Shown: positions 15,524-22,254, counted from the first letter of the stretch. The stretch is 22,636 nt of DNA from Xanthobacteraceae bacterium (GCA_019746355.1 JAIESC010000194.1:1-22636), one strand, 5' to 3'. Translations and numbers: made by a program. The notes: generated by a model not told the origin, from the letters alone.

Positions 15524-15847
15524 CCAGCGCGGCACCAGCAGGAGCATCGGCGGCTTGCCGTCCTCGACGTACCGTTCGTTGATCGCGCCGATCCAGGCGA
15601 GCAGCGCAAGCGCTTGCTCTGGCGCGCGGTCGGTCAACGCATCGGCATCGGTAATCTCGACGATCAGGGTCTCGCCCGGCTTCGACACAAAGCGCGACAT
15701 ACCATCGCCTTCGTCGAGATACGTCAGGCAATCGATGAAGGCATCGCCGTTCCGGCCGTAGAAGTCCGGAAAGCCGAACGCCTCCTTGCACACGGTATGC
15801 AGGGTTTCCCAATCGTGAACGGCTTTGCTGTCGATGCATTTGTCGTC
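15524..15847 (-). pseudogene. Barstar-family-like fragment with disrupted ends
   Basis: On the minus strand this frame encodes a recognisable barstar-like core. WETLHTVCKEAFGFPDFYGR matches the family's helix and YG motif, followed by a DAFIDCL segment, a hydrophobic strand (TLIVEITDA) and an ending near LLLVPRWLR. Barstar proteins inhibit barnase-type ribonucleases. The gene looks broken. Upstream in frame there is a TGA at 15850-15848 with no ATG before the core; only GTG at 15793, inside the first helix, could start it. An ATG at 15890 lies in another frame, consistent with a frameshift. Downstream the frame has no stop and runs through the antisense of the GNAT gene to 14927. No barnase-like gene is nearby. 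Confidence 0.6.
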
Positions 15848-15964
15848 TCACCGCGACGGGCGGTTCATGCGCGGCAGTGCCAGCTTTCATGGCTTCCCCG
15901 ATCCGGGCTAGTGTCGCGGCAACGACAAGCGCCGCGAGGCGCCTTGCAAATGGGGGAGGATGGG

Positions 15965-16957
15965 ATGACGTTTCGGACCGCTTTGGCGGCGCTCGGTCTG
16001 CTGGCTGCACTCGGCGGTGCGGCGCAGGCCCAGGCTCAAGCCCAGGCCCATGCCCAGGACTGGCCGACCAAGCCGATCAAGATCATCACCGGCTTTGCCG
16101 CGGGCGGCATCGGCGATCTCGGCGCGCGGCTGCTTGCCGATCACATCACCCGCACGACCGGCCAGCAGGCGGTGGTGGAGAACCGCACCGGCGCGGCCGG
16201 CACGCTCGGCATGGATGCGGTGGCGAAGGCCGCGCCGGACGGCACCACGCTGGGGCTCGTGCTCAACGGCAATCTCGTCATCAACCCGTTCATCCAGAAG
16301 CAGATGCCGTTCGACGCGATGAAGGATCTGGTCCCGGTCGCGGCGATCGGCGACGCCCCGCAGATGATCGCGCTTTCGACCGAAGTCCAGGCCAAGACCT
16401 TCAAGGAATTCCAGGCGCTGGCGAAGGAGAAACCCGGCACCTACAGCTACGGCTCCGCCGGCGTCGGCTCGCTGCCGCATTTGTCGATGGCCGAGTTCGC
16501 GCGCATGGCCGGCCTCAATCTTGTGCACGTGCCGTACCGCGGCAACGCGCCGGCGATGACCGACCTGCTGGCGGGCCGCATCCAGCTCATCTCCGCCTCG
16601 ATCGGCACGTTCCGCGCAGGCCTCGAGGCCGGGAAGCTGCGGATCCTTCTCACCGCGACCAGGAACCGGCTGCCTTATTCGCCGGACGTACCGACCTCGG
16701 CCGAGGCGGGACTGCCCGGCTACCTGATGAGCGTGTGGATCGGCGTCGTCGCGCCCGCCGGCACGCCCGCGCCGATGCTCGACCGCATCCATGCGGTGAC
16801 CCAGGGCATGATGAAGGAACAGGCCGCGAAGAACGCCATGAGCGGTGCGGGACTGGATCCAATGCCGATGAGCCGCGCGGAGTTCACGGATTTCGTGAAG
16901 GCGGACCATGCGCGGTGGGAGACCATCGTGAAGAACGCGGGCGTGCCGAAGGAGTAG
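15965..16957 (+). CDS. Bug/TctC-family tripartite-tricarboxylate solute receptor
   Basis: This 330-residue periplasmic binding protein has a Sec signal peptide ending in a repetitive Ala-Gln run (21-31). The Bug-family landmarks then follow in order: WPTKPIKIITGFAAGG (33-48), VVENRTGAAGTLG, YGSAGVGSLPHL, VHVPYRGNAPAMTDLLAGR, VPTSAEAGLPGY and the VAPAGTP region. Such receptors capture carboxylates, nicotinate, aromatic acids or amino acids and deliver them to TctAB permeases. No TctA or TctB gene is in the window, as is common for orphan Bug receptors. GGGGGAGGA lies about 7 nt before the ATG at 15965; an ATG at 15950 would overlap that site and is unlikely. Ligand unknown. Confidence 0.93.
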   Translation: MTFRTALAALGLLAALGGAAQAQAQAQAHAQDWPTKPIKIITGFAAGGIGDLGARLLADHITRTTGQQAVVENRTGAAGTLGMDAVAKAAPDGTTLGLVLNGNLVINPFIQKQMPFDAMKDLVPVAAIGDAPQMIALSTEVQAKTFKEFQALAKEKPGTYSYGSAGVGSLPHLSMAEFARMAGLNLVHVPYRGNAPAMTDLLAGRIQLISASIGTFRAGLEAGKLRILLTATRNRLPYSPDVPTSAEAGLPGYLMSVWIGVVAPAGTPAPMLDRIHAVTQGMMKEQAAKNAMSGAGLDPMPMSRAEFTDFVKADHARWETIVKNAGVPKE

Positions 16958-17160
16958 GCATTTCCGGTCGTGGACTGCAGCCGAGTTCCGCCGATCCATG
17001 CCCAATATGTGACGATGCGGTTGACAGCGGCCGCGCGGCTCCTAGGTCACGCGAAGCGGGTGCACCGCACGCATTCGGCATCACCACCTCGACGGTGGGA
17101 GGGGAGCCCGCAGCGCGACGCGTACGATGTGCGCGTCCTCCAAACCGAAAGGAGCGCGTT

Positions 17161-17472
17161 ATGAGACTGTCTCCCGCCCGCGTCGAGCAGACCTTGAGCC
17201 AATTCGAGGCCCGCGTGCTGCCGGACAATCATCCTTCGATGCCGAAGATCAGGGAGGTGTGGGGCGACCACACCTATTTCCTCGCCGTCAACGGGCTCAA
17301 TATCGTCGAGCCGCTCGACCGCCGCGACTCCGGCGTCGCGGCCGGCACGGTGATCAATGTGGCAAGCTGGACCGACAGCCAGGCGACAAGCCTTTCCCCG
17401 CACGCGCCCGAGCCGACCGAGGTGGTCGTCGAATTCGCGCCGGAGGAGGAGAGCTCGAGCGGCGTGCACTGA
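17161..17472 (+). CDS. Conserved small protein of unknown function
   Basis: The 103-residue protein has no signal peptide or membrane segment and should be cytoplasmic. The N-terminal half is amphipathic (RVEQTLSQFEARVLPDNHPS), followed by short strand-like segments (YFLAVNGLNIVEPL, GTVINVASW) and a strongly acidic, Ser-rich tail. An excellent ribosome binding site, AAGGAG, lies 6 nt before the ATG, supporting real translation. I do not recognise the family. It stands alone, with about 200 bp of non-coding DNA on each side. Confidence 0.8.
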   Translation: MRLSPARVEQTLSQFEARVLPDNHPSMPKIREVWGDHTYFLAVNGLNIVEPLDRRDSGVAAGTVINVASWTDSQATSLSPHAPEPTEVVVEFAPEEESSSGVH

Positions 17473-17638
17473 TTGACGAGCCGCAAGGGGCGGGCCAGGG
17501 AGGTGAGCGCTTTGCCCGCTCCGCCGCTACGCCGCCGACGTGATCGAAGGCGAAATCGCATCCGGTCGCACCACCGGCCGGCGATGCTTGGCCTTGATCT
17601 TGGCGATCCGGTCCAGCATTTCCTTGAGATCGCCAATG

Positions 17639-17677
17639 GCTCGCGCTGGCGAGCAATAGCGAGCGGCCAGCGCGAGC
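17639..17677. repeat. Palindromic repeat, copy B
   Basis: The same 12-bp arms as copy A (GCTCGCGCTGGC and GCCAGCGCGAGC) flank a 15-nt loop. Read on the minus strand, the first 22 bases from GTGCTCGCG match copy A. It begins 3 bp after the stop codon of the minus-strand gene 17681-17992, so it may serve as its 3' hairpin. Confidence 0.8.
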
Positions 17678-17680
17678 ACA

Positions 17681-17992
17681 TTATTGAGTAGCCGCGCCGG
17701 ACCCTCGTGTCGCTTTCGGTCCACTCGGCGGCGCGGCCCTGGTTTCTTCGGCGGCGAGCGGCTCGGCGGGATGAAAATGCGCGAGCCGCACGACCAGCGC
17801 GCCGATGCAGCCGAGCTGCCGGCCGTAGGTGCCGACGTCCGACAGCACGTCCTCCTCGACCTTCTGCTCGCTCGACTGGCCGAGGTTGATGTTGATCAGC
17901 CCGAACGGGCTGCCGGCCGGCCTCATCCAGGCGGTGAACGGGTTGATCGGCTGCACGGCATCGCCGGATAGCGGAAGCTTGAACGTGGGCAT
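17681..17992 (-). CDS. Conserved small protein of unknown function
   Basis: This 103-residue protein begins MPTFKLPLSGDAVQPINPFT and contains SPFGLININLGQSS, a potential helical segment (EEDVLSDVGTYGRQLGCIGALVVRLAHF) and a disordered Ala/Pro/Thr-rich tail. There is no signal peptide. AAGGAG lies 6 nt before the ATG at 17992, which fixes the start. The family is not recognised. It lies 65 bp downstream of the secreted-protein gene 18058-18345 on the same strand, with a 20-bp direct repeat in the gap, and ends beside palindromic repeat B. Confidence 0.8.
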   Translation of the reverse strand: MPTFKLPLSGDAVQPINPFTAWMRPAGSPFGLININLGQSSEQKVEEDVLSDVGTYGRQLGCIGALVVRLAHFHPAEPLAAEETRAAPPSGPKATRGSGAATQ

Positions 17993-18007
17993 GCGTGGCT
18001 CCTTGCC

Positions 18008-18050
18008 CGCAAGCGTGCCCGCGCCGGGTTCGCAAGCGTGCCCGCGCCGG
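18008..18050. repeat. Two-copy direct repeat, 20 bp with 23-bp period
   Basis: The sequence CGCAAGCGTGCCCGCGCCGG occurs at 18008-18027 and again at 18031-18050, separated by GTT. It lies in the short gap between two minus-strand genes, just upstream of the 17992 start. It looks like a local slippage duplication. Confidence 0.8.
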
Positions 18051-18057
18051 CGCGCGG

Positions 18058-18345
18058 TCATTCCGCCCGGTGGCGGTCCATCGGCGTCGTGGCGCGGATG
18101 CCGGCCCAGGGGTCCTTCGACGGCTTCTTGTCGGGGATCTTCGCCATGGTCCGGCGATAGTCCCGCTCGATCTCCTGCGCCCGCATGTCGGCCGCGGTCA
18201 TCGGCCGCTCATAGGCGCCGAAGAAGCTGACGCCCTGGCCGTCCGCGCCGGGCGGGCGGCCGGTGGTGATGTCGGTGATCTGGGCGCGGGCGAACTCTGC
18301 AGGGAGGACGGCAAGGGCTAAGGCGGCAATCGACAGACGCAACAT
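18058..18345 (-). CDS. Small secreted protein of unknown function
   Basis: The 95-residue protein has a clear signal peptide (hydrophobic LSIAALALAVLPAEFARA, cleavage near residue 21). Its mature part is short and polar, with FFGAYERPMTAADMRAQEIE and a KDPWAGIR motif near the C-terminus, without cysteines. AAGG lies 7 nt before the ATG. Upstream on the minus strand are a 29-nt element shared with another secreted-protein gene (18362-18390) and a FixK/FNR-type palindrome (18420-18435), so it may be oxygen- or stress-regulated; that is inference. The family is not recognised. Confidence 0.8.
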   Translation of the reverse strand: MLRLSIAALALAVLPAEFARAQITDITTGRPPGADGQGVSFFGAYERPMTAADMRAQEIERDYRRTMAKIPDKKPSKDPWAGIRATTPMDRHRAE

Positions 18346-18361
18346 GGCAAAACCTTAAAAA

Positions 18362-18390
18362 ATGCGGCTGCCACATTGTGCCGGGTTTCG
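18362..18390 (-). promoter_or_regulatory. Upstream element shared by two secreted-protein genes, copy 1
   Basis: This 29-nt stretch matches 21164-21192 at 24 positions, including an unbroken core CATTGTGCCGGGTTTCG (plus strand) and ATGCGG at the other end. Both copies lie just upstream of a minus-strand gene for a small signal-peptide protein (17 to 18 bp from the start codon). On the gene's strand the core reads as a possible -10-like CACAAT. It could be a promoter core or a regulator site. Confidence 0.55.
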
Positions 18391-18419
18391 CGCCGGCGCG
18401 CGAGCGGCATTTCAAGGAA

Positions 18420-18435
18420 TTTGACCGCGGTCAAA
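18420..18435. promoter_or_regulatory. FixK/FNR-like palindrome
   Basis: The perfect 16-bp palindrome TTTGACCGCGGTCAAA contains TTGA-N6-TCAA, the layout of FixK/FNR/Crp-family sites in rhizobia. Its centre is about 82 bp upstream of the 18345 start codon and about 50 bp upstream of the CACAAT in the shared element, compatible with activation from around -61. The match is visible; binding is inference. Confidence 0.45.
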
Positions 18436-18610
18436 CGGGGGCGGGCGCGGCTATGTGAGTTCGCAAACGATCACCTCCCGGCTGAAAACTTGCGTCGAGC
18501 CGGTGCGGATGAGACGACGACCTGCCCCGCCGCGCAAAGCGGCACCCGGGAGCGTCTTGCTCATGCCCCCGGATGCGCATTGCGCGATCCAGGTTACGCT
18601 CGCGTCGCAG

Positions 18611-19015
18611 TCAAACGTAGGCTGCGCGCTTTTGCTCTTTGGCCTCCGCCGCATTCGCCGGCTGCGCCGGCAATTGCAGCACGGTGGCCGCCTGGCCTTC
18701 CGCCAGAAGCGTCAGCAGCACCATTTCGCCATTCGGAAATTCGATGGCATCGTGGTGCCGGCATGGCTGATCTTTGTCGACCTGCCGGAAAATCGCCGTG
18801 TCGAAGGCGAGCTTCCGCGGTTCGCTCATGCCGGCCGCGCCGACGGCGATCTCCTCGGCAAACGCAAGCTCCGTCCCGGGGAGAATGCAGACCGCGGTGG
18901 TCGGATCCTCCGGCGCGGCGAACCCGCGGGTGCCCGTGCCGAAGTTTCGAGTCGTGAGCTTGTCACCGACCCGCGCCGCACGCGATTTGACGTTTTGCAG
19001 GCTGTAGTCGCACAT
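18611..19015 (-). CDS. Conserved protein with N-terminal MCDYSL, function unknown
   Basis: The 134-residue protein begins MCDYSL, so removal of Met would expose an N-terminal cysteine. It contains a compact beta-rich region with RVGDKL, TRGFA and AVCILPGTELAF, then DAIEFPNGEMVLLTLLAEGQ, and a hydrophilic Lys/Glu tail. There is no signal peptide. GAGGAG lies 8 nt before the ATG, fixing the start; a longer open frame upstream has no such site. The pattern is familiar from alphaproteobacterial proteins of unknown function, but I cannot name a family with confidence. Regulatory DNA lies on both sides. Confidence 0.82.
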   Translation of the reverse strand: MCDYSLQNVKSRAARVGDKLTTRNFGTGTRGFAAPEDPTTAVCILPGTELAFAEEIAVGAAGMSEPRKLAFDTAIFRQVDKDQPCRHHDAIEFPNGEMVLLTLLAEGQAATVLQLPAQPANAAEAKEQKRAAYV

Positions 19016-19469
19016 TCGAGCCACTCCTCTGTTGTGGAGCCCGGCCCCCCGATCAACAAACCTCGCAAGAAGGGTGCCAGTTCCTATGACAAGGTGTGCA
19101 AAGACGCACGCGCCACCTGGGCTCCAGCAGGTACGGAGGCTATCCGTCGAGTCGGGCGATGCTGCGGCGAGATCGCGAAATGAACAGCTTGTGATGAAAA
19201 TTTTTGCGGCCGGATGACGCGAAGCAGGAAACAACGGCGGCGCGCGAAAACGAAAGACCTCGTCCGGTGGATCGGCCTCAAGCCGACACGGAATAGCCTC
19301 ATAAGATCGGGTTGATTGGAGCATAACGCAACCTCAATTGCGGCGCAGCGAAAATTTTGCGCGCCGCATCCAACCCAATCCCGGGACGCCGGTATCGCGG
19401 TTCAGAAGCTCGCCTTGAGTTCTCTGCTTTGCTCCGAAGCGGACTTCCGAACCAAAGCGATGCTGGCTT
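19016..19469. other. Non-coding interval with an AT-centred palindrome
   Basis: This 454-bp stretch lies between two minus-strand genes. It has lower GC content than its neighbours, and the open frames in it lack ribosome binding sites and family resemblance. It carries the leader of the MCDYSL gene and, at 19339-19368, an inverted repeat. I see no RNA gene. Confidence 0.5.
19339..19368. repeat. Inverted repeat around AAAATTTT
   Basis: The arms TGCGGCGC and GCGCCGCA are perfectly complementary and surround a 14-nt centre containing AAAATTTT. It lies about 100 bp past the stop codon of the GYD gene on that gene's strand. It could be a terminator hairpin or a protein-binding site. Confidence 0.5.
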
Positions 19470-19763
19470 CTACGGCAACTCGGACACGAGCTTCTGGAAT
19501 TCGCTCTCCGGCCACGCCCGCGCGGTGCGGGTGCGCACGTTGCCCAGCGCGCTGAGCGCTATCGCGAATTTGGCGACGCTGTCTCCGGTCTGCGCATCGA
19601 CGATGACAAGCAGATCGCTCTCTCCCGAGGTGAGATAGAGCTGCTTGATGTCGACGCCGACCTTCTGGCCAAGCTCGCGCGCCGCCTGCGCGCGCTTGGG
19701 CGCGTCCTTGACGTTGCGAATGCCCTGATCGGTCCAGTTGAGTGACAGAATGAACATCGGCAT
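19470..19763 (-). CDS. GYD-domain protein
   Basis: The 97-residue cytoplasmic protein covers a single GYD domain, a small ferredoxin-like alpha/beta fold of unknown function widespread in proteobacteria. It starts MPMFILSLNWTDQGIRNVKD, which fits the family's first strand and helix, and contains YLTSGESDLLVIVDA, where the usual Gly-x-Tyr-Asp of the name motif is Gly-Glu-Ser-Asp. GGGAGG precedes the ATG at 19763; a second in-frame ATG lies two codons later. Upstream is a degraded Bug receptor whose frame runs into this gene. Role unknown. Confidence 0.88.
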   Translation of the reverse strand: MPMFILSLNWTDQGIRNVKDAPKRAQAARELGQKVGVDIKQLYLTSGESDLLVIVDAQTGDSVAKFAIALSALGNVRTRTARAWPESEFQKLVSELP

Positions 19764-19891
19764 GGGGTTCCTCCCGGAATGCGAGATGTCATTTGCGCGG
19801 CCATCATCGGACCGAAGGGGCGGCCGGGCAAGTGCGCGGAAGGAGGATGTACGCTGCCGCCCGAACGGTCGGGCTCGGCCGACCCGGCACG

Positions 19892-20305
19892 TTGCTCCGG
19901 CGTCAGCCCGGCCTCGCGGATGCGCACGCCGTAAACCGCGGTCTGCTCGGCGAGCGGCCTGGCGAACGCGTCGGGGTCGGGTGGCGTCATGGCAAAGCCC
20001 CGCCGGCTTGCGGCGGCCTTCACATCGTCGCGCGCCATCGCCCTGACGAACGCCGCGCTCAAGAGCTCCACCGTATCGCGCGGCATCTTCGGCGGGCCGA
20101 CGACGCCGAGCCACAGCACCACGTCCGGCAGCAGCTCGCTGCGCCGATCGAGCACGACCGCGAGAGCGCGGAGCCTGCCGTCCTTCACGTGGGGAATGTG
20201 CGCACCGGTCGCGACGATGGCGTGCACGCGGTCCGCCAGCATGCCGACCACCGCCGGCGGCTCGCAGAAGGCGGCAACAGGCAGGCGCATCATGGTCTCA
20301 CGCAA
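19892..20305 (-). pseudogene. Degraded Bug/TctC receptor, C-terminal half only
   Basis: This frame matches the second half of Bug-family receptors. PPAVVGMLADRVHAIVATGA corresponds to the PA-x-x-DLLAGR region, GRLRALAVVLDRRSELLPDV to the KLRALAV...LPDVPT region, VVGPPKMPRDTVELLSAAF to the VAPAGTP helix, and the end at IREAGLTPEQ to the normal C-terminus. The whole N-terminal domain and signal peptide are missing. About 14 residues normally found between LPDV and the VSVWxG strand (the PTxAEAGLPG segment) are deleted. The frame has no stop after the natural end and reads on to 19559 into the GYD gene. A homologous intact receptor lies at 15965-16957. Confidence 0.7.
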
Positions 20306-20505
20306 TCGGGTGCGTCAGATGATGCACGCGCCGCCGCATCGGGTAGCGCGAGCCCGCGGCATGCTGTGTTGCGGAAACGGTCTGCCAACGCGCCGAGTCC
20401 CACGGTCGCCTTGAGCCTGCGCACCGCCGACCTGTGACCTTGCGCACTTCACCACCGGCCGCAGCCGGAGGACCATCCACCGCATAGCGCCGAGAGGAGG
20501 CCAGC

Positions 20506-20691
20506 ATGACGACCAGTCCGACGTATGATCGCGAAGCCGGCCGGCGGCTCCTGGCCGAGGCCAAGGCGCAGCGCTCGTGCGAATTGCGCGCCGCCGCGCG
20601 CGAGCTGCTGGGCGCGGTTCGCGGCAACGGCGTGGCATTGCTCGGCGTGGCCTGCCTTGCGGTTGTCGGTGTCGCGGGCTGCGCGGGGTAG
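20506..20691 (+). CDS. Small protein with C-terminal hydrophobic helix
   Basis: The 61-residue protein has a charged N-terminal half (SPTYDREAGRRLLAEAKAQR, predicted helical) and a hydrophobic C-terminal segment (GVALLGVACLAVVGVAGCAG), giving a tail-anchored layout with two cysteines in the membrane part. A strong ribosome binding site (GAGGAGG, 5 nt before the ATG) supports translation. No homolog is recognised. It is isolated, facing away from the degraded receptor and toward the minus-strand secreted-protein gene. Confidence 0.68.
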   Translation: MTTSPTYDREAGRRLLAEAKAQRSCELRAAARELLGAVRGNGVALLGVACLAVVGVAGCAG

Positions 20692-20756
20692 GGCGAAGGC
20701 CTTCCGTCCCACACCTTGCTCGAGCGGCAGCGCAGCACCGCGTGCGGCGGCAACCT

Positions 20757-21146
20757 TCAGCGCGAAAACCGGCAGCGCACGTAGGCGTCGCGCTTGCTCC
20801 GGCCGACCGGTCCGTCGTGGAGAACGAGCCGGCTGGGCGCCGGCAGCGTCAGCCGGGTGCGCTTCTGGAATGTCTCGCCTTCGCCCTCACATGCGAGCCG
20901 CATGCGCCAGGCGTGCAGGCCGTCGGGCGTGATGCCTGAGACCTTGCAGCGCGTCTCGTACCAATAGAAGCCGTTGGGATTGATCTCCAGGCGCGAGACG
21001 CCGTCCGGATCGCGGCAGGCCTTGGCGGTCGAGCCCCACAGGCCGTGGTAGGGCGGCTCGGATTTCGGCGCGGCCGGTTGGGCGGAGGCAGGGGCGGCGG
21101 CGAGCAGAAGCGCGCCGAGCGCGGCAACGGTCGGGATGCGCAGCAT
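20757..21146 (-). CDS. Secreted cysteine-containing protein of unknown function
   Basis: The 129-residue protein has a signal peptide (PTVAALGALLLAAAPASA, cleavage near residue 23). The mature domain contains YHGLWGSTAKACRDPDG, a beta-rich section with FYWYETRCKVSG, RLACEGEGE and a final VRCRFSR; its four cysteines probably pair in the periplasm. The Trp/Tyr-rich small beta fold recalls periplasmic inhibitor-like or lipocalin-like proteins, but I cannot assign a family. ATG at 21146 is preferred; an in-frame GTG three codons upstream is possible. The 29-nt shared element lies 17 bp upstream. It diverges from the DUF5996 gene. Confidence 0.8.
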   Translation of the reverse strand: MLRIPTVAALGALLLAAAPASAQPAAPKSEPPYHGLWGSTAKACRDPDGVSRLEINPNGFYWYETRCKVSGITPDGLHAWRMRLACEGEGETFQKRTRLTLPAPSRLVLHDGPVGRSKRDAYVRCRFSR

Positions 21147-21163
21147 GGTCGTCACCCGGGCAG

Positions 21164-21192
21164 ATGCGGAACCGGCATTGTGCCGGGTTTCG
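21164..21192 (-). promoter_or_regulatory. Upstream element shared by two secreted-protein genes, copy 2
   Basis: This is the second copy of the element at 18362-18390, identical over the 17-nt core CATTGTGCCGGGTTTCG and the ATGCGG end. It lies 17 bp upstream of the start codon of the secreted-protein gene 20757-21146. Sharing of both sequence and distance between unrelated proteins points to regulation rather than common descent of the genes. Confidence 0.55.
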
Positions 21193-21303
21193 GCGTGGCC
21201 GGCGAGTGGCCGGAGGGCTGGGGTTCGGCGGATGCGGTCCTATATGTCTTGGCCTGGCATGCCGTGGCGGGTGGCGCGCAACCTTGCAAAACGGAGGATG
21301 TCG

Positions 21304-22074
21304 ATGCCCGACGAGCAAGCCCACGGACCTTGGCCGCCGCTGCCCTATGCGGCGTGGAAGGATACGCTTCAGACGCTGCAGCTCTGGACCCAGATCGCCG
21401 GCAAGGTGCGGCTTTCGCTGACGCCCTGGCTCAATCACTCCTGGCACGTCACGCTCTATGTGTCGGCGCGGGGGCTCACCACCGGGCCGATCGCCGCAAA
21501 CGGCCGCACACTGGAGACCGAGTTCGACTTCATCGATCACGTGCTGTGGCTGCGCCTGAGCGACGGCCACAGCCGGCAGGTGATGCTGCGGCCGGTCTCG
21601 GTCGCCGAGTTCTACGCCGATGTGATGATGGCGCTCTCGGAGCTCGGCATCGGCGTGCGCATCCACGAGATGCCGAACGAGATTCCCGGCGCGGTGCCCT
21701 TCTCCGACGACCGCATCCACGCGAGCTACGATGCCCGCGCGGTCGCGCGCTTCCACCGTGTGCTGCTGTCGGCCAACGAGGTGTTCTCGCATTTCCGCAC
21801 CGGCTTCCTCGGCAAGACCAGCCCGGTGCATTTCTTCTGGGGCAGCTTCGACCTTGCGGTGACGCGCTTCTCCGGGCGGCCAGCGCCGCCGCATCCCGGC
21901 GGCGTGCCGGGCCTGCCCGATGCGGTGGCGCGCGAGGCCTATTCGCACGAGGTGTCGAGCGCGGGATTCTGGCCGGGCGGCGGGCCGATCGATTATCCGG
22001 CGTTCTACTCCTACGCCTATCCCGCGCCGGAGGGCTTCGCCGCGGCGAAGGTCGAGCCCGCCGCGGCGTCCTAG
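21304..22074 (+). CDS. DUF5996-family protein, ended early by an amber codon
   Basis: This frame encodes 256 residues of a DUF5996-like protein. It starts with WPPLPYAAWKDTLQTLQLWT and includes LTPWLNHSWHVTLYVSARGL, FDFIDHVLWL, MPNEIPGAVPFSDDRIHASY, SPVHFFWGSFDLAVTRFSGR and a Gly-rich EVSSAGFWPGGG segment, all typical of the family. The function of DUF5996 is not established; it has no signal peptide. GGAGG lies 6 nt before the ATG at 21304; an ATG at 21298 overlaps that site. Translation ends at TAG 22072-22074, but the same frame continues with the family's conserved C-terminal region for 59 codons to a TGA at 22252-22254. The protein is therefore truncated by about 60 residues unless the amber codon is read through. 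Confidence 0.85.
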   Translation: MPDEQAHGPWPPLPYAAWKDTLQTLQLWTQIAGKVRLSLTPWLNHSWHVTLYVSARGLTTGPIAANGRTLETEFDFIDHVLWLRLSDGHSRQVMLRPVSVAEFYADVMMALSELGIGVRIHEMPNEIPGAVPFSDDRIHASYDARAVARFHRVLLSANEVFSHFRTGFLGKTSPVHFFWGSFDLAVTRFSGRPAPPHPGGVPGLPDAVAREAYSHEVSSAGFWPGGGPIDYPAFYSYAYPAPEGFAAAKVEPAAAS

Positions 22075-22254
22075 TCGAAGGAGCTCGGCGAGTTCATTTT
22101 GCCTTATGACGCGGTGCGGACGGCGAAGGAGCCGGCGCGCGCGCTGACGGCGTTCCTGCAGAGCACGTACGACGCGGCGGCGGACTTGGGGAAATGGGAC
22201 CGGGCGGCGCTGGAGTGTGGCCTGGGGGAGAAGGGGAAGGTGAGGGTGGTGTGA
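22075..22254 (+). pseudogene. Detached C-terminal part of the DUF5996 gene after an in-frame TAG
   Basis: Directly after the TAG and in the same frame, 59 codons encode SKELGEFILPYDAVRTAKEP, a conserved FLQSTYDAAADLGKWDRAAL segment and a short Lys/Gly tail, ending in TGA at 22252-22254. This is the C-terminus that DUF5996 proteins normally carry. From memory, the residue at the TAG position is aromatic (Tyr/Trp/Phe) in relatives, so a one-base change from TAC, TAT or TGG would explain it. There is no start codon or ribosome binding site of its own. Confidence 0.75.

Noticed and set aside
17527..17724. Minus-strand 65-codon frame containing VLALAAR
   Set aside because: It overlaps the end of the 17681-17992 gene and runs through palindromic repeat B. 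The VLALAAR peptide also appears at repeat A, but the frame shifts after the second arm, so it is a by-product of the DNA repeat.
18455..19183. Plus-strand open frame of 242 codons
   Set aside because: It is antisense to the MCDYSL gene, which has a strong ribosome binding site and protein-like sequence; the plus frame has neither.
19316..19555. Plus-strand 79-codon frame in the non-coding interval
   Set aside because: No ribosome binding site, low-complexity Ala/Arg/Thr composition, and it runs antisense into the GYD gene.
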